Below are positions 33,989-42,982 of a stretch of 64,000 bases of DNA, in pieces. The notes under the pieces were generated by a model. The model did not search any database and was not told the origin of the DNA. It saw only the letters and a program-made list of their open reading frames with translations. The number at the start of each line of letters is the position of its first letter. Positions within the stretch are counted from its first letter, which is position 1. Made by a program: the position numbers and the translations under genes. This DNA comes from Oscillospiraceae bacterium (GTDB lineage: Bacteria; Bacillota; Clostridia; Oscillospirales; Oscillospiraceae). The stretch is from contig SVLR01000009.1 of the NCBI GenBank assembly GCA_015067785.1, positions 1-64,000 of the forward strand, given 5' to 3'.

Positions 33989-36985
33989 ATGGAACAAGAT
34001 CTTTCTACAAAGGAAATGCTATCTTTAGAACAATATGTTGAGAAAATTAAAGCAAAAAAGGTTTATCACAATGATATACCCGAAGAGATTAAAAATAATC
34101 TTGCAATCATTCACGCCGAAGTTGCAGCTAAAATGCGAGTATTTGGCAACAGAGGCTATGATGTTATTAGAAATCGTTTTTTTGTAGAACAAAAAATTAA
34201 AGTTCTAAGATTTAACGGTGATGTTATTGACAAAGACTGTGTATCAACATTTGAAACCTTCGGTGCGTATTATGATTTTTTAAATGGTGACATATACGAT
34301 AATGCTGTGTATTATCAGTACGAATTTTCCGAAAACGAGGTATCTATGTATAAAATAGATACCAGTAGATTATCAAAGAAGTCATTTATAAATGAAGCTT
34401 TAGCGAAATGCTCGGAACAAATGGACAAAGAAGATCGCCGAGAGCTTGCAAAGGACAGAGCAAAATGCACTAAGTGGAAGAATAAATTTTGCGCTTGTAC
34501 TAGCAGCTATTCTTTGGATTCAGTAGCAAATCAATATAGTCGTTATGACTACGGTGATTGGGGGTATATGTTGTCTGAATTTGTTGCAGTGAACCCAAAG
34601 AATAACTTGCCCATCGTAATAGAGTTTTTAGCCAATACTTATTTACCTGTTGATATAAGGTACTTGACGGCATTTTGTATTAAGTATCGTGAAATTTTAG
34701 GCGAGGATGGTTTCGTCAAATGCTTCGAAGGACGATTTTGGAAGAGAAAATCTGAGATGATGGCTAATATCCGAGCTTATGATGCTGGAGAATATGTAAA
34801 GCAAATAAAAAAAGGTTATAGCAAATCCTATCAACAGTTCTACATAATGGAATCTATAATTGATCCTAAACAGATTCCCTTTTATATCTCTGTTAAAGCT
34901 CAATTTACAGTATACTATGACACCTTTGATGAATTTGCACAGGCTGTAAATTTTGACCTTTCCGACTGCCTATTACAAAATGCAGTTATTACAGAAAAGG
35001 CTATTAATAAGTGCAGGACAAATGAAGGAACGATATTGCCTTGCAATAGAGAGTCAGCGTTGTATACTATACTGAAAAGCTACGATTATGCAAACGATGT
35101 TTTTGTAGTAGAGGAAGTTTGGCAATCAAATTCTTATGTTTTAAAAAGAAGAAAATACGAGTTTAAGTATTTATGCGATTTTGTGTCTTTCTTAGGTGGA
35201 GATTTATCTGGCGCAGAATTGTCCATGTGCGACGGCTTTATAAATGTTAATGACTTTTCTCAATTGAGTTTGAATGGTGCAAATCTACAAAGCAATGTAA
35301 TGATAAAAATAGGATTGTTTTCGGAGAAAGAGACCGTAGAGATTGCGATACCTCGAGAACTTGATGTCTCATTACAAAACGAAAATAACGCCCTTAGCAA
35401 TGAATTGTCAGTCCATCCAATCTTTAGCTTTGAAAACCAAAGTTTCCCTATACCAATATACTATATTTCTGACCTGCATATCGATCACAAAATAGCTTCG
35501 TCAAATTGTTGCAGTCAAACTGATGTTGAAGCATATATACGAAAGATTGCCATCGAAATAACCAAGGAACTGTACAGAGGGGATACCTTGATTATAGCGG
35601 GAGACACGACTTGTAATCTTGATTACTTTAAGATATTTATTAGAGCAGTCAAAATATATACCGATGCAAAAGTTGTATTTGTATTAGGAAATCACGAATT
35701 GTGGTGTGGTGGCTCTGGTAATTTATCTAAAGTCATTGATCAATATAAATGCATTATAGAAGCGGAAGGAATGGTTTTACTACATAATGGCGTTCTATAT
35801 TCAGAAGATAGATATAAAAAAATGAGCGTTATTTCAGAAGAAGAGATTAATTCATTATCTGAAACGGAAATTAGAGATAGGTTAAAAATTGCGACTACGA
35901 TAATTTTCGGAGGGATTGGCTTTTCTGGGCTAAATCTAGATTTTAATGCGGATGGGGGCGTTTATAGGAATGCTCTTACAAGAGAAGAAGAGATTGCGGA
36001 AAGTTCAAAGTTTGAAGCTTTGTATTACAAAGTCCGTAACTCATTGTGGGATAGAGAAGTTATTGTTGCTACCCATATGCCAATAGCGGATTGGGCGAAT
36101 GATACGGAATATCAAGATGGATTTGTGTACATAAGTGGACATACCCATAAAGGCGAATATTATGATGATGGAATAAAGCGTATCTATTCCGATAACCAAG
36201 TTGGATATAAAGGGAAAAACTTTCTGCCCAAGAGAATCAACTTAGAGGGAAGATTTGACTTGTTTTCCGAGTATAAAGAGGGCATCTATGAAATCACACG
36301 GAGTGAATACATAGATTTTTACCGTGGAAGAAACATCCGAGTGAACTTCAATCGTGATTTTGTTCGTCTTTATATGCTTAAGCGAAATGGTTATTATTGC
36401 TTTATGATTCAAAATGAAAAGGGAAAACTGGCGATTCTAAACGGAGGCTCAACAAAGATTATAAAGAATAAAACCATCGAAAGCTGTTACGAGGAAATGG
36501 CGAATATCATTGAGACGATTAAAACGCCTCTTGATAAGTTTACCGCTTTTCAGAAGCAGATTTCTGATTTCGTTAAAAGTATAGGGGGAGATGGGCACAT
36601 CCACGGTGCTATTATCGATATTGATTTTTATAACCATATTTATTTGAATCCAAATGATTTAAAGATTACGGGATACTATGCAATGAGTATGGTCAATAAA
36701 AGAATTTACAGAAGCTTTCGAGGATTGCTAACAGCGCATCGTCCTGATTTACTGCCAGCATATAACAGATATTTAAGCGGAGATTCTACATCTGCAATAG
36801 CCGTATTAGGTGATGAAGATGGTCAGCTTGCATCTCAACCTTATGACTCAACAGATATTTATAAAGTCTCTAATCTCTTGAAAAAAATGCAGCGGTTATA
36901 TTCTAATGTTCTTACTGTATGGCCTGAAGAGATACGAAAGGTTGATAGGATAATGCATAGAAAAAAGTTGCAAGGCGGGCTGTAA
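33989..36985 (+). CDS. Very large (~1000 aa) calcineurin-like metallophosphoesterase, AT-rich
   Basis: 998 aa from ATG 33989 (GGAGGG six bases upstream). N-terminal ~470 residues match nothing I recognise, except a short pentapeptide-repeat-like stretch LSGAELSM..NLNGANLQS near 408-437. Catalytic domain: SDLHIDH (~496), IIAGDTT (~540), LGNHELW (~569), ATHMP (~697) and SGHTHKGEY (~719) give all metallophosphoesterase ligands. A ~250-residue C-terminal region is again unassigned. Base composition is clearly more AT-rich than both flanking genes and codon use differs (AAA, TTA, ATA common), which points to recent acquisition. No signal peptide. Alone between two host genes, 35 bases after the hydrolase. 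Confidence 0.85.
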   Translation: MEQDLSTKEMLSLEQYVEKIKAKKVYHNDIPEEIKNNLAIIHAEVAAKMRVFGNRGYDVIRNRFFVEQKIKVLRFNGDVIDKDCVSTFETFGAYYDFLNGDIYDNAVYYQYEFSENEVSMYKIDTSRLSKKSFINEALAKCSEQMDKEDRRELAKDRAKCTKWKNKFCACTSSYSLDSVANQYSRYDYGDWGYMLSEFVAVNPKNNLPIVIEFLANTYLPVDIRYLTAFCIKYREILGEDGFVKCFEGRFWKRKSEMMANIRAYDAGEYVKQIKKGYSKSYQQFYIMESIIDPKQIPFYISVKAQFTVYYDTFDEFAQAVNFDLSDCLLQNAVITEKAINKCRTNEGTILPCNRESALYTILKSYDYANDVFVVEEVWQSNSYVLKRRKYEFKYLCDFVSFLGGDLSGAELSMCDGFINVNDFSQLSLNGANLQSNVMIKIGLFSEKETVEIAIPRELDVSLQNENNALSNELSVHPIFSFENQSFPIPIYYISDLHIDHKIASSNCCSQTDVEAYIRKIAIEITKELYRGDTLIIAGDTTCNLDYFKIFIRAVKIYTDAKVVFVLGNHELWCGGSGNLSKVIDQYKCIIEAEGMVLLHNGVLYSEDRYKKMSVISEEEINSLSETEIRDRLKIATTIIFGGIGFSGLNLDFNADGGVYRNALTREEEIAESSKFEALYYKVRNSLWDREVIVATHMPIADWANDTEYQDGFVYISGHTHKGEYYDDGIKRIYSDNQVGYKGKNFLPKRINLEGRFDLFSEYKEGIYEITRSEYIDFYRGRNIRVNFNRDFVRLYMLKRNGYYCFMIQNEKGKLAILNGGSTKIIKNKTIESCYEEMANIIETIKTPLDKFTAFQKQISDFVKSIGGDGHIHGAIIDIDFYNHIYLNPNDLKITGYYAMSMVNKRIYRSFRGLLTAHRPDLLPAYNRYLSGDSTSAIAVLGDEDGQLASQPYDSTDIYKVSNLLKKMQRLYSNVLTVWPEEIRKVDRIMHRKKLQGGL

Positions 36986-37016
36986 GTTCAAGTATGATTG
37001 AATAGAGGTGCTTTTT

Positions 37017-37559
37017 ATGGAACAGATTTACTTACAGACAAAAGCCGCCACTATGGAATTGGTGGAAAAGGCAAAAATAAAGCCCGGTCAGATCTTGGTG
37101 GTGGGCTGCTCTACCAGTGAGGTCTTGGGCGCGAAGATCGGAACAAATTCCAATCCCGATACCGCAAGCCAAATCTTTGCGGCGCTTAACGATTGTGCAA
37201 AGGAATACGGCTTCTATCTTGCGATCCAATGCTGCGAGCATTTGAATCGCGCCATCATTACGGAGCGGGATGCTGTACCGGGGGCGGAAATCGTCAATGT
37301 GGTGCCCCAGCCAAAAGCCGGTGGCTCTTTGGCAACCGCTGCTTATGCGGCTTTCCAAAATCCGGTTGCCGTGGAGCGGATCGCCGCCGATGCCGGAATG
37401 GATATAGGTTTGACACTAATTGGTATGCACCTGAAAAAAGTTGCTGTGCCTGTCCGTTTGGACAATAACCGCATTGGCGATGCTTTGGTGGTTGCCGCCC
37501 GCACCCGCCCCAAATTCATCGGCGGCATCCGGGCAATGTATGATGAAGAGCTGCTGTAA
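37017..37559 (+). CDS. TIGR01440/UPF0340 (YwlG-like) protein
   Basis: 180 aa from ATG 37017 (AGAGGTG upstream). ILVVGCSTSEVLGAKIGTNSN, AIQCCEHLNRAIITER and VPQPKAGGSLATAAY are the conserved blocks of the UPF0340 family. Function undefined. Normal host-like base composition, unlike the gene before it. Confidence 0.9.
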   Translation: MEQIYLQTKAATMELVEKAKIKPGQILVVGCSTSEVLGAKIGTNSNPDTASQIFAALNDCAKEYGFYLAIQCCEHLNRAIITERDAVPGAEIVNVVPQPKAGGSLATAAYAAFQNPVAVERIAADAGMDIGLTLIGMHLKKVAVPVRLDNNRIGDALVVAARTRPKFIGGIRAMYDEELL

Positions 37560-37570
37560 ATAAAGAAATG

Positions 37571-37614
37571 ACCGCTGAGGAACAGGGACTCCTGAGATTC
37601 CTCAGCGGTGTTTT
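37571..37614. terminator. Terminator between convergent YwlG-like and TetR genes
   Basis: Stem ACCGCTGAGGAA / TTCCTCAGCGGT, then GTTTTA. Confidence 0.85.
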
Positions 37615-38119
37615 ATATTTCCTGCGATTGCTTGTTCGTCAGCAGTATAATTTCCTCAGGAGTTTCGGGCATACCTTGGCGTGCCCACTCGTCAAGCCAG
37701 CCGAAAATAGTGCCTGCAAACATCGACTTAATATAGCGTTCCATATTACTCTTTGCTTCATTAAGCCCACAAGCTCCACGAATGTTTTCATATATCATTT
37801 GCGATAAGTTTTGCTTATATAAAAGAAGATAAAAGCATTTATGTGCATAAAAATGATCAAGAAGTGTCTGTGCAAACAACGAGGGGTCACCCTTTTTCTC
37901 AAATTCTCTGCCCCATTCTTTGATTAGCAAGACTAAATGCTGTTCAATCACGTTTTCCTTTGAAGTAAAGTTGCGATAAAAGGACACTCTGGCAACACCA
38001 GCCCGCTCGACAAGCTCGGTAACGGAGATTTGAGACAAGGGGTTCTCGTGCATAAGCTGCAGAAGCGCTTCCGTTATGCATTCTTTCACAAAAAGATTGT
38101 TTTCCTGTTTCTTGTTCAT
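37613..38119 (-). CDS. TetR/AcrR-type regulator
   Basis: 168 aa from ATG 38119; the ORF-track extension reads through the operator region. HTH: ITEALLQLMHENPLSQISVTELVERAGVARVSFYRNFTSKENVI. C-terminal ligand domain with a conserved WLDEWARQGMPETPEEI tail common in clostridial TetR-C (TetR_C_8-like) proteins. Divergent from the esterase gene, with overlapping promoters. Confidence 0.88.
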   Translation of the reverse strand: MNKKQENNLFVKECITEALLQLMHENPLSQISVTELVERAGVARVSFYRNFTSKENVIEQHLVLLIKEWGREFEKKGDPSLFAQTLLDHFYAHKCFYLLLYKQNLSQMIYENIRGACGLNEAKSNMERYIKSMFAGTIFGWLDEWARQGMPETPEEIILLTNKQSQEI

Positions 38120-38160
38120 GATACAAATTTGCTCCTTTGTTTCCTGATCCGTAAGGTCCG

Positions 38161-38221
38161 TTGACATGCAAAATGCAATGTGATACATTTGTACCATACA
38201 GCAAACCGAATACTTTGTCAA
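38161..38221. promoter_or_regulatory. Overlapping divergent promoters with candidate TetR operator
   Basis: Plus: TTGACA (38161-38166), 17 bases, TACATT (38184-38189). Minus: TTGACA (38221-38216), 17 bases, TATGGT (38198-38193). Between them sits TACATTTGTA (38184-38193), two inverted TACA half-sites overlapping both -10 regions. Confidence 0.65.
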
Positions 38222-38231
38222 GGAGGACTTT

Positions 38232-39200
38232 ATGATGAAGAAAATCGCAAAAGTGTTGTCTCTCATTTTGATCTGTGCATTCGCTTTTTCCAGTTCCGGT
38301 TGTATAAGTATAAGTTTGTTGCTTATAAACAGAGCAGTCAAACAGTATTATGCCCCCCTTTCTGTTGATTGGAGTGGTGAGGTTGGAACGATTCATTCCG
38401 ATATTTCCTTTGGACAGTGGAGTGATACATCCTATGATCTCTATATCCCTACGAAGCTGAATCAGGAAAAGGAATGTGCGCTCATCCTCTTTATTCACGG
38501 CGGAAGCTTTACTGCTGGAGATAAAGCGGATGAAGATGCATGGTGCAAGTTCTTTGCCTCGAAGGGATATATTACTGCAACGGTAAACTATTCTCTTATG
38601 GGGGATGGGCGCAACAGTAACATCAATCTGATGAATGAGCAGATATATGCTTGCGTAGAAGCCATCAAAGAGAATTGCAGTATGCGCGGATATGATATTA
38701 AACAGATGGCGACTTCCGGACAAAGCGCAGGAGGCTGCCTTGCTATGCTTTATGCTTATTCCCATGCCGAAGACTCTCCCATTCCGGTGAAATTTGTATT
38801 TCAGCAAACGGGCCCTGCAAGCTTCCATATTGCGCATTGGGGTGGAACGGTTACACAGGAAAGCTATGCTGAGGTCGTGAATGCGGTTCTGGGTTGGACC
38901 GGAGAGAAAATAACGGAGGAAATGGTGGCAGACGGAAGTTACTTATCGTATATTGATGCTATATCGCCTGCAGGTTGTGTAAATGAAAATACTGTTCCCA
39001 CGCTTTGTGCTTATGGTCCTAACGATGTGATCGTTCCTGTGGATATGAAATTCGTGTTATTTGCGCAATTTGATAAGTACGGTGTCACCTATGAATTCGT
39101 GAATTTCGAAAACAGTGGCCACGATATGATGGGCGATCCGGAGAAACAGGAGTATTTTGTAAAGAGATCACTGGAATACTGTGAATTGTATTTTGATTGA
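38232..39200 (+). CDS. Lipoprotein alpha/beta hydrolase (BD-FAE/esterase type)
   Basis: 322 aa. Signal MMKKIAKVLSLILICAFAFSSSGC (lipobox SSSGC). Esterase motifs: LFIHGGSFTAGDK (oxyanion), GQSAGGCLAMLYAYSH (nucleophile Ser), late Asp in YGPNDVIVP and His in NSGHDMMGD. Expected extracellular esterase or acyl-drug hydrolase. AAGGAGG site; start could be either of two adjacent ATGs. Regulated by the divergent TetR (inference). Confidence 0.88.
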   Translation: MMKKIAKVLSLILICAFAFSSSGCISISLLLINRAVKQYYAPLSVDWSGEVGTIHSDISFGQWSDTSYDLYIPTKLNQEKECALILFIHGGSFTAGDKADEDAWCKFFASKGYITATVNYSLMGDGRNSNINLMNEQIYACVEAIKENCSMRGYDIKQMATSGQSAGGCLAMLYAYSHAEDSPIPVKFVFQQTGPASFHIAHWGGTVTQESYAEVVNAVLGWTGEKITEEMVADGSYLSYIDAISPAGCVNENTVPTLCAYGPNDVIVPVDMKFVLFAQFDKYGVTYEFVNFENSGHDMMGDPEKQEYFVKRSLEYCELYFD

Positions 39201-39221
39201 TCACCTTTGGTGTGTAAAGAT

Positions 39222-39250
39222 GCCGCTGAGTAACCCTCAGCGGCGATTTG
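39222..39250 (+). terminator. Terminator after the esterase
   Basis: GCCGCTGAG / CTCAGCGGC stem, five-base loop, GATTTG tail (weak T run). Confidence 0.65.
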
Positions 39251-39340
39251 CATTTATCAAATAAAGTTGATTTATAGGGAAATGTGTGTTATACATTTAC
39301 TATATGGCTATGCATTTGTCAAATAATCCAAATAAAAAAT

Positions 39341-39395
39341 GTAGCCCCCACAAGAAGCATTACCTTCTCGCATTTGGTGCGAAGCACCGGGCTAC
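39341..39395. repeat. GTAGCCC...GGGCTAC hairpin element
   Basis: Terminal 7-bp inverted repeat with internal hairpin (GGTGCGAAGCACC). Looks like another mobile-palindrome type; nothing else is seen between 39251 and 39458. Confidence 0.5.
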
Positions 39396-39458
39396 AATGT
39401 GAGTATAGTTCCTTTGATGCATAAAGTCAATAGAATATTATATTTTGAGGTGAAAACG

Positions 39459-40418
39459 ATGGCTGCCAATACAAACAAAAACGGACTTGTTGAACTGATT
39501 CGGTTTCTGTGCGCCGTTTGGGTTGCGTATTTTCACGGCTTTTTCCCTGTTCTTTCGGACAAATTTAACGGCGCAGTTGTGCCTGTTGAGGTTTTCTTTA
39601 TGATTTCGGGCTATTACTTCCTGAAATCCATTGAAAAATACAAAGAAAGACCCTTGGGGGAGGGGATTGTCTTTATATTCTGGGGAAGAACGAAGCGGTT
39701 TATCGTGCCGCTGATAATTGCTGCGCTCTGCGTTCTTTACTGCAATATTGCGTTTCCTTGGGAATTTAACGGCTTTAACTGGCCCTTTAGCTTTCTGTGG
39801 TTTTTTGCTGCCCAATTCGTATTTTTGTCGCTTTTCTTCTTGCTGATTCGAAAGAGCAAAGGGCGCACGGCCTTCAATATTGCCTGCGCTTTGATCATCT
39901 GCATTTCTCTGTCTATGCACAAGGTTCTTACGAAGGAATTTGACCGTGTGGCCAGAGGCCCGGCTGCCCTTGCCATCGGTATGCTGCTTTCCCAAATCCC
40001 AAAGATAGCGCTGAAAGGGAAGAAGTGGACGCTGCTTATTAACGCCATCGGCTTTGCCGCCTCTGCCATTGCCTTTGTTTACCTTGCCTACTTGCCGGGA
40101 TATGAGATCTGGAAGCTGCATCTGCTCATTGGTCTTGTTGGCCCTGCGGTTTTATATTTTGCAACGGCGCTGCCTGTTTACAGCAAATTCCTCAATTTTC
40201 TTGGGGAGAGCAGTGTGTTTATCTACCTCGCCCAGTGTCCGATTCTGTTGCATCATTACTATGTCAGCCGGGACACAAGAGACCAGTTCCCGCTTCTGTG
40301 CATTTGTGCAGTTGCGATGTTCGTGCTGAACAGGATCATCAATAAAAAGAAATTGACAGAAAAGATAGAGGCGGCGGTACAAAAGCGGGATGCCATAAAT
40401 AAAACCGAGATCGGTTAA
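39459..40418 (+). CDS. Acyltransferase 3 family membrane protein
   Basis: 319 aa from ATG 39459 (GAGGTG upstream). About ten spans. NGLVELIRFLCAVWVAYFHGF is the acyltransferase-3 start with catalytic-type His; VPVEVFFMISGYYFLKS and FIFWGRTKRFIVPL follow as in the family. Likely O-acetylates or succinylates a surface polysaccharide. Stop codon lies in the loop of the terminator. Confidence 0.88.
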   Translation: MAANTNKNGLVELIRFLCAVWVAYFHGFFPVLSDKFNGAVVPVEVFFMISGYYFLKSIEKYKERPLGEGIVFIFWGRTKRFIVPLIIAALCVLYCNIAFPWEFNGFNWPFSFLWFFAAQFVFLSLFFLLIRKSKGRTAFNIACALIICISLSMHKVLTKEFDRVARGPAALAIGMLLSQIPKIALKGKKWTLLINAIGFAASAIAFVYLAYLPGYEIWKLHLLIGLVGPAVLYFATALPVYSKFLNFLGESSVFIYLAQCPILLHHYYVSRDTRDQFPLLCICAVAMFVLNRIINKKKLTEKIEAAVQKRDAINKTEIG

Positions 40419-40434
40419 TGCCGATCTCGGTTTT
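40401..40434. terminator. Terminator between acyltransferase and MATE genes
   Basis: Stem AAAACCGAGATCGG / CCGATCTCGGTTTT, six-base loop containing the acyltransferase stop codon; usable in both directions. Confidence 0.88.
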
Positions 40435-40447
40435 GTTTATGAAAGGC

Positions 40448-41815
40448 TTATGCCGGCATTTCTTTTTGTAGGTTATGATAAACCCTGCGGTAGATGATCG
40501 TAGAGAAAACAAAGGTGATGCCGTCGGAGAGCAGCTGCGCGGTGACAACGCCGTATAAACCGACAAAATGGTTTAGAAGCAAAAGAATGGGGATGGCGAA
40601 TAAGCCCTGCCTGCACACACCCAGAATGAGAGATTCCTTGCCCATACCCATGGCCTGCAGGCAGTAGATTTTTTGAAAATTAGAGATCATAAAGGGAGTT
40701 GCCAGGCAGGCGATCCGCAGGAATTTGGTTCCGTAAGAGATCGTTGCTTCGTCCCGGATGAAGATCCAAATGATCTGGGATGCAAAGACTTCGAATAGCA
40801 CAATGAATACACAAGCGGTTGCCATACCTGCAATCTGGGCCACCTTTGTAAAGCGTTTCATTCTGGGATAGTTTTTCGCTGCATAATTGTAGGCGACCAG
40901 AGGCATCATGCCCTGACAAAGGCCCATGCCGATATTCAGCGGCAGCATATCCGCCTTCATAACAATTCCGTAGGCGGCCAGTTCAATATCGCCGTAACCG
41001 GCAGTCAGATTGTTCTTAACGATGCTGGTGATATTGGCAAGTAAGGCGGTGAGTGCGGAGGGTAAGCCTATGGAGAGAATGCCAATAATCAGTTTTTTCT
41101 CCAAATGGACACACTTGGGAGAAATGGACAGGACCGTTTTACCACGAAGCTTATAATAAGTAAAGAGGAAATAGGTGAGTGTGATCGTATTTGACAGCGT
41201 TGTTGCAAGGGCGGCACCGGTGACCTCGTTGCCTGAAGGCAAGAGTACAAACATAAACAGCGGGTCCAAAATGATATTGGAAATGCCGCCGATGGCAAGA
41301 CCGATCCCGGATTCCTTGGAGTATCCGGCGCTTCTGAGCAGATGAGACATAGTCAGTCCCATCGTAGAGGGAATACCACCGACCACAACGACCCAGAACA
41401 AATAGCTGGAGGCATACCCCACAGTGTTGTCCGACGCGCCTAAAAGCCGCGCCAAGGGCTCTGTAAAGAGAAGGCATATCAGGGAATAAATACCGGCAAC
41501 CACCAGAGAGCCGTAGATACTGAAGGCACCGACGCGTCGCGCTTCTTCCTCTCTTTTTTCGCCCAGCAGACGGGATAGCAGGCTGCCGCCGCCGACACCG
41601 AAAAGATTGGCAAGGGAGTTGAGCATAAAAAACAGCACGCCCACCACGCTGGCTGCCGCAACCTTGTAGGGGTCGTTGCTCATGCCGATGAAGAAGGTAT
41701 CGGCAAGATTATAGATCATAGTGATGAGTTGGCTGATAATGGTGGGGATCGCCATTGTCAAAAGCGCCTTGCCTACCGGCATGGTTTCAAACAGCTCTTT
41801 TTTGTCATTTTTCAT
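40448..41815 (-). CDS. MATE-family efflux transporter
   Basis: 455 aa, twelve spans in two homologous halves. FETMPVGKALLTMAIPTIISQLITMIYNLADTFFIG is the classic DinF/MepA-like start; SLANLFGVGGGSLLSRLLGEKREEEA is the first-half signature. Exports cationic drugs or metabolites with Na or H exchange. Faces convergent acyltransferase; upstream is the pyruvate-kinase remnant. Confidence 0.93.
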   Translation of the reverse strand: MKNDKKELFETMPVGKALLTMAIPTIISQLITMIYNLADTFFIGMSNDPYKVAAASVVGVLFFMLNSLANLFGVGGGSLLSRLLGEKREEEARRVGAFSIYGSLVVAGIYSLICLLFTEPLARLLGASDNTVGYASSYLFWVVVVGGIPSTMGLTMSHLLRSAGYSKESGIGLAIGGISNIILDPLFMFVLLPSGNEVTGAALATTLSNTITLTYFLFTYYKLRGKTVLSISPKCVHLEKKLIIGILSIGLPSALTALLANITSIVKNNLTAGYGDIELAAYGIVMKADMLPLNIGMGLCQGMMPLVAYNYAAKNYPRMKRFTKVAQIAGMATACVFIVLFEVFASQIIWIFIRDEATISYGTKFLRIACLATPFMISNFQKIYCLQAMGMGKESLILGVCRQGLFAIPILLLLNHFVGLYGVVTAQLLSDGITFVFSTIIYRRVYHNLQKEMPA

Positions 41816-41847
41816 TGTGCTGCTTCCTTTCTGTATTACGGACGAAA

Positions 41848-41877
41848 GCTGCCGCCCGGAATCCTATGGGCGGCAGC
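41848..41877 (-). terminator. Terminator retained after the pyruvate-kinase remnant
   Basis: Stem GCTGCCGCCC / GGGCGGCAGC, ten-base loop, TTTC tail on the minus strand; lies between the remnant and MATE. Confidence 0.75.
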
Positions 41878-41886
41878 GAGCATGCA

Positions 41887-42083
41887 TTAGATCTGTTCAA
41901 CTTTAATGGTGTTGGTGTTGCCGTGTTGACCGTTGATAGGACCTGCGGTAAGGACGACATTGTCGCCGCGCTGCAGGTTAAGCGCTACCTTGCCGCATTC
42001 ATACCGGCAAGGCACATCTGCGTCAGTGTTTTTTCGTTGGCGCTGGCAGGACCAATGGTGCAGATAATTTTGGTTTTACGCAT
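41887..42083 (-). pseudogene. Pyruvate kinase remnant with large internal deletion
   Basis: Minus strand. ATG 42083 with GGAGG nine bases upstream opens [32 protein letters not shown], the unmistakable pyruvate kinase N-terminus, then TAG. In another frame just after, ALNLQRGDNVVLTAGP..GNTNTIKVEQI ends in TAA at 41887, the typical pyruvate kinase C-terminus. Roughly 400 or more residues between are missing, along with all catalytic residues. Start signals and terminator survive, so a short transcript may still be made. Another pyk is expected elsewhere in the genome. Confidence 0.85.
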
Positions 42084-42210
42084 ATTTAATATCCTCCGGG
42101 ATCAAAGTGTAATGTTAAAATCCGAACGATATTATAGCAGAAGTAACAAAAGTTGTCAAACCTTGATGCTGTGTGTGAAGGTGGTGTGTGAAGGTGGTTA
42201 TGATTTAGGG

Positions 42211-42981
42211 CTATGCCTTTTTATTTTTCTTGTAAAGGAGATTGAGCCCCTTTAACAGCAGATCCTTTTCAAGAATAATGGGATGTTTGCAAAGGGGTGC
42301 GATAAATTGCGCCATACCGCCGGTGGCGATCAGGGTGGAGCTGTGTCCCAATTCCTCCTCCATACGGTCGATCATGCCGTCGATCATTGCGGCTGTGCCG
42401 AACATCATACCGCTGCGGATACAATCCACGGTGTTTCTTCCAATGACATTCCGGGGCTGCTCCAAGCTGATGCCAGGAAGCTGCGCGGCCTTGCTGATCA
42501 GCGCATCCAAAGCGGTCTTCACACCGGGGATGATCGCACCGCCCATATAGATATTTTTCGGCTCTACGACCTCAATGGTAGTCGCAGTGCCAAGATCCAT
42601 CAGAATCAGCGGCGCCTTGTACTCTGCCAGCGCGGCTACGGCAATGACGATACGGTCGCTGCCGACCTGTGAGGGTACTTCTATGTGGATATTGAGCCCC
42701 GTCTTCAGTCCCGGACCGACAACCATTGGCTGCTTGCCGATCACCTTGATCACACCGGTTTTCACGGAATTGAACACCGGAGGAACCACAGAGGAAATAA
42801 TGCAGTCATCAATATCTTCCTTGCTGACGCCAAATGCCTCCAGCATATTTTTGATCTCCACACCGTACTGGTCAGAGGTCCGCGTGCGGTCGGTGGCGAT
42901 GCGAGCCTTAAACAGAATCTCATCATCGCGTATACAACCGATCACAATGTTGGTGTTACCGATATCAATAGCCAAAAGCAT
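42211..42981 (-). CDS. coaX: Type III pantothenate kinase
   Basis: 256 aa. MLLAIDIGNTNIVIG (ATP-binding phosphate loop of the ASKHA fold), DRTRTSDQYGVEI, SSVVPPVF, LILMDLGTATTIEVV and GGAIIPGVKTALDALI are CoaX motifs. First step of CoA synthesis from pantothenate. One base separates it from the upstream transporter gene; the CoaBC gene is divergent, so the locus covers uptake, kinase and PPC synthesis. Confidence 0.95.
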   Translation of the reverse strand: MLLAIDIGNTNIVIGCIRDDEILFKARIATDRTRTSDQYGVEIKNMLEAFGVSKEDIDDCIISSVVPPVFNSVKTGVIKVIGKQPMVVGPGLKTGLNIHIEVPSQVGSDRIVIAVAALAEYKAPLILMDLGTATTIEVVEPKNIYMGGAIIPGVKTALDALISKAAQLPGISLEQPRNVIGRNTVDCIRSGMMFGTAAMIDGMIDRMEEELGHSSTLIATGGMAQFIAPLCKHPIILEKDLLLKGLNLLYKKNKKA

Positions 42982-42982
42982 C

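Noticed and set aside
33989-36985. Prophage or integrative island
   Set aside because: Only one foreign-looking gene; no integrase, att-type repeats, tRNA edge or phage genes.
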